This document shows, one piece after another, positions 35,134-46,900 of a stretch of 64,000 nucleotides of DNA (within the stretch, counting starts at the first letter, position 1; each line of letters starts with the position of its first letter). The notes below the pieces were generated by a model. The model searched no databases, was not told the DNA's origin, and worked only from the letters and a program-made list of their open reading frames with translations. The stretch lies in NCBI RefSeq assembly GCF_025698545.1, contig NC_068575.1, positions 50,539,980-50,603,979 of the forward strand. Reading direction: 5' to 3'. Origin of the DNA: Gossypium raimondii. Lineage: Eukaryota > Streptophyta > Magnoliopsida > Malvales > Malvaceae. Both the position numbers and the translations under genes were made by a program.

Positions 35134-37319
35134 TCAAAATGGGGTGCCAACTTCACTCCTTGTTTCTGAAGGGCTATATAAAGCGGATCTGTTCCTTGGT
35201 CTATTGTCTTCCAGCTGCTTCACAACTTCATCCATGGTGGGTCTCACTGAAGCTACCGGAGCACAACATCCCATTGCAAGCTTTAGTGCTTGAACTAACC
35301 CGTCTTCCATCGGACTTCGGATACCTTTCAACACTTCTACGTCGAAAACCTCCATTGTTGTCTCTTCCAAAACTGCTGCTTTCACAATCGAAGGCAAATC
35401 CCCAACATCGTTGCTTCTTGCATTTTTCCCAGGCTTCTTGCCTATCAAAATCTCCAATAACAGTATCCCAAATGCATAAACGTCAGTTCTGGTGTTGCAT
35501 TTCTTCATGCTTTGAAGTTCCGGTGCTTTGTAACCTTCGGTCTTTGCGAGGGCAACCATTTCATCGGCCACAGCCGGAATCATTAGCTTGTCGAGTCCAT
35601 ATTCGGTGAGCCTGGCTACAAAGAAGTCATCTACAAGCACATTTTTGGACCTAACATTCCCATGGGTGATCGGCATCTCGAGACCTGTATGAAGATGTGC
35701 TAATCCTTTGGCTATCCCCAATGCGATTTTGTGCCGTCGAGCCCAATTTAGAACTGGCTTTCCTGCTCTTGATTCTGCATTTAGACACAAACATGAGATA
35801 AGAATTCGATGAATTCACAATCAAAGACCACTATACACCAAAGATTCACAAAACAAATTACTTCAACATTTTACAGATAAAGGTTAAATCAATATGAATT
35901 GACATATTACTATTGCTGCAGATTTTGAAAGCTCGAAATATGCATACCATGTAAAAAGTCATGTAGGCTTCTATTTGGAAGATAGTCATAAATTAGAAGC
36001 TTCTCCCCTCTTTTCCCCTGATAGAATGCTCTCAGTGGAACCAAATTCTCATGTCTAACCTTCCCCAGCTGCTTTATGACAGGCAGACATGAACTCCTGT
36101 CCTTACAACTGCCTTCCCTCAACAACCTCAATGCTATATTTCCACCATCAGCAAGCTTTGCCTTATAAACAGTCCCATAATTTGTCTTCTCCATGACTTG
36201 ACCAGTTGCATTCAGTACATCCTCTAATGTCAAATGCTCCCCGCCTTGGAACAAAATAAGCTTGCTCTCACTGACAACTCCCCCGACCCCGTTTTCATCC
36301 CCCTCTCCTTCTTCCAGTTCCTCCTCACTGTCTCCATTGCTGCTCCTCTTCCTGTTTTGCATATAGCCAATGAACAATGATGCCAAAACTACCACTCCAG
36401 TCATTAGACCAATCACAATGCCAGCAATTGCACCTGGACTCAGCTGTGACCTGCCACTACAACTATTCAAAGGCAACCCACATAGCCCTGGATTGTTCCC
36501 TTCGAAAGCCTCCGGGCCAAACTTTCTTTCACCAAAAACAGGCAACATTCCAGTGAAGTTATTGTGGGAAAGGTTTAATTTTCCCAGGTTTAAAGTGGCC
36601 AAACTCTGTGGAATTTGACCTGAAAGCAAGTTACTCGAAAGATCAAGCTCTTTAAGAGCTTGAAACCTAGTTACAAACTCTGGGAAATCCCCTAAAAATT
36701 TGTTGTTACCTAAATCAAGGGACTGCAAATTCTTACAAGTGGAGTTTGGTAATGCAGGTTCAGGGAGAGACCCAGATAGTGAATTACCATGAAGCTTAAG
36801 AGAAACAAGTCTCTCACACAAGTTCCAGATGGAAGGAGCTAAAACCCCAGTGAGCAAGTTGTCACTCAAATCAATATCGGATAGTGAAGAGCTGTAACCA
36901 AGTTCAAGTGGAATAGTCCCACTCAGTGAGTTAATGTTAAGGTAAAGACTTTGAAGCATAGAGAACTCCCCAAGCTCTCTAGGTAAAGAACCAGTAAGGT
37001 TAGCAGAGGGGAGCTGAAGTGAAACAAGGTGTAAAGATGGGTCCTTGGAAAGAGAGAGGTTAGTCCATTGTGGTGAAGAAAGGTCAGTGCAAGAAAGAGG
37101 AGTCCCATTGGAGAAGACCCATTTAAGTCCTCTCCACTGGCAAAGAGGAACCGAAGAGTTCCATGAAGATAAAAGCAAGTTCTCAGTGTTACCTTGCAAT
37201 GAAGCTTTAATCTTTCCCAACAGAAGCTCAACATCCGGTGAAGAAGAAGATGAAGATAGGCCTTTGGCCAACACAAAAAAGAAGAAAATGCAAACACAGT
37301 AAAGTTTGAACACCTCCAT
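35134..37319 (-). CDS. TMKL1: Leucine-rich-repeat receptor-like pseudokinase TMKL1
   Basis: Plasma-membrane LRR receptor-like protein of unknown ligand. Exons are 35948-37319 and 35134-35774, together 2013 nt, or 670 residues. Order: signal peptide (1-20), LRR cap and repeats (about 35-275, ending NNPGLCGLPL), transmembrane helix (about 297-319), an acidic juxtamembrane stretch (EEELEEGEGDENG) and a kinase-fold domain (about 373-655). Catalytic residues are lost: the ATP-anchoring Lys is Arg398 (NIALRLL), HRD is HGN (495-497) and DFG is EYG (515-517). It is therefore a pseudokinase, as known for TMKL1. The C-terminus RNRSALYSPSETRSEVGTPF is the family signature. An in-frame upstream Met at 37386-37388 would add 23 residues translated from the GA repeat. 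MEVFKLYC begins a proper signal peptide, so I chose that start. Confidence 0.93.
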
Positions 37320-37338
37320 GAAAGTACCAGATAGAGGA

Positions 37339-37360
37339 AGAGAGAGAGAGAGAGAGAGAG
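37339..37360. repeat. (GA)n repeat in the TMKL1 leader
   Basis: An uninterrupted GA run lies about 20 bp upstream of the TMKL1 start codon (read as CT on the coding strand). Such GA/CT runs in plant leaders can be bound by BPC/GAGA factors; that role here is inferred. Confidence 0.75.
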
Positions 37361-37499
37361 GAAAAATAAAAGAAAAAAGAAGGTGCAAAGATCAATGTTG
37401 TTTTGTGGAGCTTTTCAATGAGAGAAAGAGAGGTTTTCTTTTTGGGAAAGCTGACAGAGTGTTGAGTATTTTGACTATTAATAAACGGTCATGATTCCA

Positions 37500-39778
37500 C
37501 CACCCGAGCTCTATAGAATTTCAAACTCGTATAGTATAGTATAGTATAGTCATCACCATTAATCAAAAGATTGCATCATAACATAGTGAAGGAGAGATAC
37601 ACCTGAACTCAGAAACAACACCCATAGTAAAAATCTACATTTTTATATTTATACTTTAGTTTTTACTAATTCCCAATTTATATACATATTTTAATCTTCA
37701 TTTTGCATTCTTTAAGAAGGAAGGTTTTCTATGCAGAAAACACTGGACACCACCACCAAGCCTTGTCCTTTATTCCATATATAAGTTTCCATGGCAGGTC
37801 CAAATTGTTGTTTCTCTTTTCATTAGTCCAAGGACATGGAAAAGAGGCAAATTGTTGAGAGTGCATTGCTATTGATGCAAGTGGAAATGTAGTTTATGTA
37901 TTTTTTTGGTGAGCCCAAGATGATTGCTTGTGGGTCACTTAGCAAAAGCATGGCTAAGTATGAGTTTAATAGTGGTAGTTTTGTTGCAGTGGACTCAGTT
38001 TTTATGTCCTAATCCATTAGGATTTACAGGGAATTTCTCCAAAAAAAAAAAAAAGATATATTTAAACAATCCTAATTCCTAAGTAATAATGATCGCCATC
38101 CATTTTTTAATAATGCAGCTTAAATAAATGCATGCGAACTTTGCAGAATTTTACTCTTTTAAAAATGTCTAAGATATAACGTTGGTTTAAATTATGGGTA
38201 ATTTCAAAAGTTATAAAATATATTTTTTTCTTTATAAAACAACTTTGAAGGTTAGTAATATACAAATCAAAATTAGAACAGCTTTTTCTCACCATTAAAT
38301 CAACTTAAATTTAAGATATATTCTTTTATTTATCAATAGATATTGTTCTACTATACCGTTTATTAAGTTATTGCTTGAAACTCGTCGATCGAACTGTTAA
38401 TGAAAAAGACTTAACAGTCCAATAGTTTAAATAAAAGCTTTTGACTAACTCAAAGATATTTTATAATAGGAATAATGGAAAGCAAATATTATAGATTTTG
38501 AAACATTATACAAATAATTGAAGGTTTTTCTTTTTAGCATTAAATGGGGCCTCCAATTATGTCCTTTTAGAAATAAATTCCTACTATAGAAAAGAAGAAG
38601 AAAAAAAGGGTAGGGTTTTTTATGCGAAAAAAAGGGAGGGTTTATTTGAAAGTTTGAAGAGAAAAAAGAAATAGGGAATTACCAACATTTCACTATTCAA
38701 ATTCACGCTGCCCTTTAAACAATCATTCATTTTCATCTACCATCACTCTTTCTTCTATTATTCTTTTTTCTTTCTTTTTATATAAATAATCTTTCACCTT
38801 TTCTTTTTTCACTCTCCACAGCAGAAGGGTATTTTTGTTTTGCTGAAACTAGGTTTCAGAGAGAGTGAAACCAATTGTAAGGAAATTGAAATTTAAGGTT
38901 GAAAACACATGACACCTTTGTTGAGCATGATGGAGACATAGTAATGGCCATTTATTCATGCCCAATGACCTTGTCCTCAAACTACCCTTTTTAAGTCGGT
39001 TGGTTAAAGCCTTTCAAGGGGGCCATACCAAGTATTATTATTTTAGATTTTCAGTAATATTACAACACCTCCCTCAATTTTAATTTTGTGCTTTGGAGTA
39101 TCGTAATTAATATCTTACTTTGCAATCGCATTTCTTAAACATGCGCACTAATGATGTTCTTCACACTATTTACGTTAGAGGTGAGGGTCTGAAATTATTT
39201 TGAGTTTAATTAAAAAATTAAAATTTTATTAAAACGAATATATATGAATTTAAAATTTTATATATTTGAAATTTTTTCAAAATAAAATAATTATAATTTA
39301 GTATTATAATTTTTTAAATATATAAATTTCGAATTTTCGAAAATTATTTTAAATTTTTTTGTTCAGAGATCAATTTGCTCATTTTCAGAATTAACAGTGG
39401 TCAAAAAGTATTTACATCAATTTGTTATTCGAACTCGAATGACTTGACTTGATTAAGTTGAAATTCAAATTCTTTTTTTAACTTTTTTGAATCAATTCAA
39501 GTTTTACTCACCTTAATTTAGGGTTTGGGAGTTAGGTTATTGTAAAACATGGAATGTCAAATTCAACATGTTAGACATTTGAGCAATTGCCAATACGGTG
39601 AAGCACATATTTAGCCCTTGAAATGAAGAACATGTTGGTAACAAGGCAACGAGATTTGCAGTCATGTTTCTTCAAAAATTTTGATTCAAATCAGAGATAA
39701 CTAATTATTTAATGCTACCACTAAAGAAGTTATTAGTATATACTTAAAACCACATAAATGGGGAATGGAGGAGGGGTG
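37500..39778. other. Intergenic region upstream of TMKL1 and downstream of the PPR gene
   Basis: The TMKL1 promoter should lie in the left part. A TATATAAATAA box within a CT-rich stretch at about 38760-38820 looks promoter-like on the plus strand, but no exon follows. The rest is AT-rich without a supported gene or element. Confidence 0.4.
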
Positions 39779-41713
39779 TCACCAGTAGTCCTTGCAAGAA
39801 CATAAACCATTCTCAAAATGGTGAAAACGCCTTCGATCCCTAACAATTATTTCGCGTTTGTAGATCTTCGAGATTAGTTTTATCCAAGAGTGACAATCAT
39901 CGCATACACGGAGGTTCTTCACTATCCCAAGCGGTGTTCCAGGGTTTGTGCTGATTAAGCCAAATGCAATGGCAATCCTTTCACTGTGATAGTATAGTGT
40001 GCTTTCTTTTTCTTCCTCATCGTCGATGTTGAGCAAAACTTGCGAGGTATCAGGCTTATATCCTACCAACCTCATTTGCTCGGCAATTTCGAGTAGCATT
40101 GAATGAATCTCTTTAGCTCTGGGGTGGGAATCATCTTCCACAAGAAACTGATGAACAATTCCATCTAGCTCAATCCAACTGCATCCAGGGTCTTTCCTTA
40201 CATTCATCTCATTCATTTTTAACCTCACCCTTGCAACTGATTCCCAATCTCTAGAAGCAGCATATATATTTGACAATGCCACGTAAGCTCCGCTATCACG
40301 AGGAGCCATATTCATCAAAATCTGTGCAACACGGTCTCCCATCTCTATATTCCCATGCATCTTACAGGCACCTAACAAGGCCTTCCATGTCACATCATCG
40401 GGTTTTATTGGCATGTTCAATATAAACTCTTCAGCTTCTTTAAGTAGCCCAGCACGGCCTAATAGATCAACCATACATCCATAATGTTCAAGCCTAGGTT
40501 CAAAGTCAACCTCATTGACAATATGATTGAAAAATAAACGCCCCTCTTCTACTAACCCTGCATGGCTACAAGCAGTCAAGATACCTATGTAGACAACACC
40601 ACTAGGAGTTACCCCCTCACGTTCCATCCTTGAAAAATAATCAAGAGCATCCTTCGCTCTACCATGGATTGCGAGACCCCCGATTATCGCACTCCATGTA
40701 ATTGTATTCGGTTTACTTATCCTGTTAAAGACCTGAACTGCTTTCTCAATGCTCCCGCACTTAGCATACATATCAATCAATGCAGAGCCAAGCACATCAT
40801 CGATCACAATGTCATTCCTCTCAGCATACAAATGCACCCATTTCCCCAACTCAAGTGCCCCAATTCTTGAAATTGCAGAAAGAACGCTCACCAAAGTCAC
40901 GTAATTAGGCCTCACTTTCCCCATTTGCATCAAACGAAACATCTCAATTGCTTCCATAAAATATCCATTTTGGGCGTATCCGGAAATCATCACATTCCAT
41001 GAAATTACACTTCTTTGAGACATTTTATCAAACAATTCCCTAGCAGCCGTTAAATCCCCAATTCTGATATACCCATCGATCATCACATTCCATAAAACAA
41101 TATTACCCTCTATTCTCCTCTTATCATTTACTAATTTGCCATCATTTTCAAATTCAACCATCATTTTGTTAAGCAGAAACTGAGCTTTCTCCATGGCTCC
41201 ACACATAACATACATTCTTACAAGATTGCTCGCAACAAACTCATCTTTTTCAAACCCAAATTTCACAGCTAAACCATGAACCTGTTCCCCTTCTAGAAGC
41301 TTCCCAGTTCTAGCACAGGCCTTAAAAACCGAAGGAAAAGTAAATCTGTTAGGCAAAACGGTCCCGTCGGTGAGCATTTCAGTGAATAAAAGCAATGCTT
41401 CTAGCGGTTCATTCGTTTCATCGTTTTCATCAGATTCCGTTAGAGCTCGGATGACTGTGTTCCAAGAAAAACAGTTAGGTTCGCTCATTTGGCGGAAAAC
41501 CTTGCGGGCGTAGCCGATGTCACGGTGAGCGGAAAGGGAGCAGAATTTGAGAATTTCGGCTGCGGCTAAAGGGTCGTGGATTTGGCCTGTTTTGAGGAAG
41601 AGGGCGTGGACTTGGTGAAGTTCTCTCATGGTTTTGCATCTTGTGATTTGTGGGAAGAGCGATGAAGGGTGGGTAGGTGATCCAGCGGTGGCGGCGATTG
41701 TTGTTGGGTTCAT
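39779..41713 (-). CDS. LPA66: PPR-DYW RNA-editing factor, LPA66 type
   Basis: Organelle RNA-binding protein of the PLS class. In Arabidopsis LPA66 edits one C in plastid psbF RNA and is needed for photosystem II assembly. The gene is one uninterrupted frame of 644 residues. A short N-terminal leader is followed by about ten PPR repeats (about 20-480), seen in phrases such as [37 protein letters not shown] and [14 protein letters not shown]. The E and E+ segments follow ([11 protein letters not shown]), then a DYW deaminase domain with the HSE zinc motif (YHSERIA), CDDCH and the end CSCKDYW. All catalytic motifs are present, so it should be an active deaminase. Similarity to LPA66 runs the whole length, and it lies in the right neighbourhood (AT5G48910 is next to the pectate lyase gene AT5G48900). 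Plastid targeting is inferred from the family. Confidence 0.92.
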   Translation of the reverse strand: MNPTTIAATAGSPTHPSSLFPQITRCKTMRELHQVHALFLKTGQIHDPLAAAEILKFCSLSAHRDIGYARKVFRQMSEPNCFSWNTVIRALTESDENDETNEPLEALLLFTEMLTDGTVLPNRFTFPSVFKACARTGKLLEGEQVHGLAVKFGFEKDEFVASNLVRMYVMCGAMEKAQFLLNKMMVEFENDGKLVNDKRRIEGNIVLWNVMIDGYIRIGDLTAARELFDKMSQRSVISWNVMISGYAQNGYFMEAIEMFRLMQMGKVRPNYVTLVSVLSAISRIGALELGKWVHLYAERNDIVIDDVLGSALIDMYAKCGSIEKAVQVFNRISKPNTITWSAIIGGLAIHGRAKDALDYFSRMEREGVTPSGVVYIGILTACSHAGLVEEGRLFFNHIVNEVDFEPRLEHYGCMVDLLGRAGLLKEAEEFILNMPIKPDDVTWKALLGACKMHGNIEMGDRVAQILMNMAPRDSGAYVALSNIYAASRDWESVARVRLKMNEMNVRKDPGCSWIELDGIVHQFLVEDDSHPRAKEIHSMLLEIAEQMRLVGYKPDTSQVLLNIDDEEEKESTLYYHSERIAIAFGLISTNPGTPLGIVKNLRVCDDCHSWIKLISKIYKREIIVRDRRRFHHFENGLCSCKDYW

Positions 41714-42539
41714 CCAGGCGGTTCACATGTGGAGGCTTCTGAAGCTGTGGATGGGGTTTATTTTGGGTGGTGGAGGAGGGGAGGTTTCTTCCAAGGATAT
41801 GGCGGGTTTAGGTGAATACAGTTGTAACACTAACCAATGGAAGTGTGCCATGTCATTTTTCATCTTCTACTTATACTAATTTAGCTGTAAAAAATTTAAA
41901 ACATTATATTTTAACAAATCATATATTATTACCATAAACATAAATATTATTTATCTTGATATTATTAATTATTTAAATAAAATGTTTAAAATAAATTCCA
42001 TTTTCCTCAATTACATTCAAAATTAATTAAAATGTTAGAAACATTAAAAGGATGATAGTTGTAAAACTATTTAATAAGATAATTAAACCACAAGATTAGC
42101 TTTTACATGCAAAATTAGGTATATATGTCGGTTTAAAAAATAATTTAGTGTTTTAAGTCGTTTTATTTAAAAATTAGATAAATAGATCGATTTGAGGAGA
42201 AGTGGCAAAAACATTTTTTTTGGTGATGTGGCAAAAAAGGTGAAGATGCGCTTTGCAGAATGCACTTTAAGTGAAAACGCGTCCTACGTAGCGTATTTTC
42301 ACCCTCTCTCTTGCCATGCCACCTGAAAACGTTTTTTTTGTAAAAAATAATAATAAATTAACAATTAGGCTAAATTTTGAAAACTTGAGAATCCTGGGAT
42401 AAAATTTACATCCCATCTTTTTCGTGGTAGAACAGAAATATTATTTGTTAAACTAAGCTTTATTTTATAATATGTTTTGATATAACAAATTGAAGTGTTT
42501 TTAATTAAAGTTAAAGTTGAACAAAATTGGACAAAATTG
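41714..42539. other. Intergenic, upstream of the PPR gene
   Basis: The first ~150 bases are GC-richer and probably include the PPR promoter and leader. From 41.88 kb the sequence is AT-rich. Around 42.19-42.33 kb a more GC-rich patch (GCGCTTTGCAGAATGC, GAAAACGCGTCC) looks like part of a repeat, but no ends were found. Confidence 0.35.
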
Positions 42540-43451
42540 ATAAAATCAAGTTAAAATGGTTTCAATTGAGTTAAACATTTTCAATCATGTTAAAACTATT
42601 TTAAACAAGTCAATTTTGCTTTAGGGCCTAAGTATAGATAGTTTTCAAGATATCGATACCCATTCTAAAATCAATATCAAATTGACATTATGTTTTCAAT
42701 TTACACAAAAAGTATTGATACATTTTACCAAGTTTCGATAATTTATTTTTGGTATAGTTGTAAACTAATTTCAACAGTCACTGAATCAGGCATTAACTAT
42801 TAATAGTATCGATACTCGTAAAAAAAGTATCGATACCTTTTGTTGTAGGTGAATTTAATGATCTGGTATTTTCATCCTCAACGGCTCTATTAACTTTCAC
42901 AACAACCCCAACAGTTGGAAATGTATTAAAGGGTATAAATATCATGTTCTAAAGGTCCTACAACAAGGAGAGAGATCATCAAGCTTAAAGATCAATCAAA
43001 ACAACATTAGTGCTTAATTCTTTCATATTCTTCTTGTAAATACTTATGAGCTTTCATTGTATTCATTTAGCTCAAGTGTTATTCTTTGTATTTATGCTTA
43101 ATTGGCAAACACATCAATCTTGTAAGGATTACTTCTTAGTTTGCTATTTTTTGTTTTCTTTGAGAATGTTGAGTCTTAAGTTTTAAGTAGAAACCTTAAG
43201 GGAGTTGCAATCTTAAGATTTTGGGTAGAAATCTTAAGAGAGATTGTAAGGTTAAACATTGTCGTTGTTAAATTAGTGAATTTGGGAAAATCTTTAGTTA
43301 TGGAAAGTTAAGGTAGTAGAGTAGGCAATTAGGGCTGAACCACTATAAATTGTTGTGTTCTTTATTGCACATTATTTCATTGCTTTCACAAATTTTCTTA
43401 AGGCCAATTCACCCCCTCTTGGTGATTTCGAGTTGATCTTTTAAGCTAACA
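42540..43451 (+). mobile_element. Copia (SIRE/Maximus-like) LTR remnant
   Basis: The right part contains AATTCACCCCCTCTTGGTG shortly before AAGCTAACA, the usual 3' end of this copia LTR class, and the middle carries a TATA-like TATAAATATCATG region. No second LTR, primer site or internal genes are present, so it would be a solo or broken LTR. The left end is not resolved. Confidence 0.4.
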
Positions 43452-43989
43452 TTATCTTTAAAAACTTTTTAGAAAAACTCTTCTTGTTAGATTTCTACCC
43501 AACATTTTAAAATATGTTTCATATTTGGTGGTAAAGTTTCCTACAAAATGAAGATTGATATGGAGAAGTTTTCATAATTAAATTTCAAGCCGAAGATTTG
43601 CATAAGGACAAGATTGTTGATGTTAAAAATTTGAAGTTCAAAAATCAACCTAACAAAGTATTTATTTTAAGCATGTTTAAATTTGGCTAATGAGTATTTA
43701 TTTTTCTGTATAATGTTTTCTTTTTAAGCATGTGAAATAGGTTTTTTTGGTGAAGATGGGTAGATGAATTAGAGTCGTTATTTATTATGATAGTCAAATT
43801 TGTGACACCAAAATTGGGGTTGTTTTTGTATCAACCCAATCTACATAATTGGCTTTCAACCAGAGCATCAAATTGAATGAGTTTCTATCAATAATTATAA
43901 GTAAAGTCTTGACTTCAAGCCAGAGGAGAGTTTTGAGCTTGAAATATAGATATTTAACGTTAAATATCTATATATGATATAATTGAGCT

Positions 43990-46900
43990 CAAATGAGACA
44001 TGGATGTTGAGTTAATGCTCGATACACATTGCTCTACTAGAAATGTTATACTAGAGTTATATGTCCAGTTTGTCAATGTCGGGGAAGGTGGTTCAAGTTT
44101 GGCAACAGTTCCAGTTAATTTGCTTCGGGAACAGAAAGTAGAAAGTTCAACCACACGGTTGTGCGATGATTTCATGGCGTTGTTACAAAGCTCATATCAG
44201 GGGATTCTAGAATCATCAATGGGAAGGCATTCCTCAATTTAAAATTTGGCGTACGATTGGGGTTTGCTGGTAACACGAACATAGAGACCCTGACACAACA
44301 TTCTATGAGTGTTTTTTTATTTAAACTTTAAAAAGTCGATGTTCTATGCTAGAAACATTTATACGGACATCCCATCAAGTTACATGGGTGGGCAATCAAT
44401 AAATAATATTGGTTTTAACGCAGGGTTGACGAAAATGGATGATGTTTTCCCTACAACCTGCACTAGTGAAGGGACATCCAAACCTAGACATGAAACTGCA
44501 ACTGGGGTTGATAACGAAGAGAAAGCTAAAACCAATGATGATTTAATACGGTAGCCCGGATTAGATGGTTTAGAAATTGTATTATTTTCTGAACTAGAGG
44601 TCTTTCATATTAAACCAAAGGGGAGTGATTCTGAAAGTGAAGGTCCGGACAATGCTAAAGGAACCCAACCAGATTTTATGGCATATGTGTAACAACCGGA
44701 TTTTTCAGTGGTGTCGAAAATAGTGGTTTCGAGGCCACCAAATCTAGCGAGTAAGTTTTAAATATTATTATTTAATATTTATAAGTCAAATATGATTTTA
44801 AAAAGGTTTTTGATTTGATAATTTATGTTTTATAATGATTTATTAGGTTCAAGTGGTAAGACCCTAAGGTCAACTGGTTTTAGAAAGTGAGGTATCGAGA
44901 CCTCATTTCTATAAACAGAACTGTAAATATTTTTATAAATATTTAAGGAGTGTCATTAAGGTGGTATTAAAGTTTCGTTGAAAAATTTTAACATTTCGAT
45001 AGTTAATTAATTAAAATGACTAAATCATAAAAGATGTAAAATTTAGTCACTATTTGATTTGAGTGATTAAATGGTTTATTGAATAAGGAAAAGGGACTTA
45101 AATGGTAATTAGACCATTCAAGCATTGGTGGACGTTAGTGGGCTTTTAAATTGTTAAAGTTTGATTATATTTATAAGGGTAAAATAGTAAATTATTAAAT
45201 ATGTATAATATAACAAAAACATGATAAAAATTCATTATCATCTTCTTCATTTTAAAAACCACCACCGAAACTCGAAAGGAGAAGAAAACATTTGGCCAAC
45301 TTTGGTTTGGTGATTTGGTAAGCAAACTTTACTCGTTTTTAATAATTTTTATGTTTTTGAGATCGTTGCAACTAGGTCCAACTAACCCGTACCTTCGTTT
45401 CTGATTCTGTTAAAAATTTTGGAAGTTTCCATTGATAAATATTAGATTTTTTTTTTATGAATAACATGGATTTGGAGCTTTGATTGTGTTGTGTGATGAT
45501 TTTGTAAAGTGATTTTTGTTAAATATTGATTTTAGGATTAAATTGTAAAAATGTCAAAATATTAGGGTTTGATAGTAAATTTTAGGTTTATTAGAGGTTG
45601 TATGAGGACCTAGAATATTTGGATAGATTATTAATTTGAGAAAATTAGTTAATTTGATAGATTAACTAATTAAGGGATTAAATTGTAAAAGTTTGGGGTA
45701 ATTCGTAAATTTGAAAAATAAAAGTGTATTAATTGTAAAATGGATTGGAAATGAAATATATGCTAATAAATGGGTAATTTTATATTTTATATCAAGATCT
45801 CATAGATACTGTGGAAAAGGAAAAATAGCGAATAGTCCCTAAACTTCTGCAATTACTACAATTAGTCCAGTTAAGTTTGTACGGTTAAAATTTAACATTT
45901 GTATAAATTTATGATTGGTATTATGTATATATTCTATTGTTGGAAATGAATTATTGTTTGAATTATAATATTGAATTAGATATTCGATTTGAATTGAACG
46001 CGAGATTTGAGTACATTCATGATTTGGTGTATGACGGGGGTTTGGAGTGGTGATGTTATTAGAGGGAGATATCAGCATTTTACCCAAGTAAACTGAGGTT
46101 CAGCATTTGTTGCGAACTCTCGTGTTTTACTTTCTGTTTGGCGTGATAGGTTGGATCAGCTCTTACGAGCTTCTATTTAGCTTACGAGCTTCTGTTCAGC
46201 TTTCGAGTTTCTATTGGTGTACTCGGGAGGACCAGCTCTTATGAGATTCTGTTGACAATGTACTCTTATCTGTAAGTCGTTCTTCGAATGGAAAAATCTC
46301 AGTAAGGTGATTTATTTAATGAATTTGAAAGACATGTTATTTATTTTTGTATTGATTTGAATATAGATGTATTTATCGATTGAAGTTGTGAATGACAGAG
46401 AGTTGTCATGTATGGTTTTTTTATTATTATTTGATTTATTATAGTTAGTTCGATAAGTTTTTTGGTTTATCTTGTCAAACTTACTAAGCTTCATTAAGCT
46501 TACTTGTGTTGTTTAATGTCATTGTAGATTTTCGAAAGATTGGACGATCAGCTCAGCACTAAAGTCACACTATCCAGTTTATCTCGATAGTTTTTGAAAC
46601 GTTAAATTCAGATTATATGGCATGTATAGGCTCTTATGCTATTTTGGTTAATGTTTGACTTATGTAAATGCTATGAATGATATTTTGTGCAAATAACTAA
46701 TTTGCAAAGGGTATGAGAATGAGGTATAGTTGTTATGCTAGTATGCGTGAATTACATATATTTGATTTGTTGTGGTTGTGGTAACTTTGCTAGGTATTTT
46801 GATTTGGTATTGCTTGAATGAGTTGATGAATTGAATTAATATGTATTTTGAGATTAAATTGGATATAATTGTGGTACCAATGAGGGTACATTGGTTAGAC

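Noticed and set aside
37320-37388. Upstream in-frame Met extending TMKL1 by 23 residues
   Set aside because: The extension is translated GA/CT repeat (Leu-Ser runs), and the downstream Met starts a normal signal peptide.
38760-38830. TATA box in a CT-rich stretch suggesting an extra gene on the plus strand
   Set aside because: No open frame, splice pattern or RNA fold could be supported downstream.
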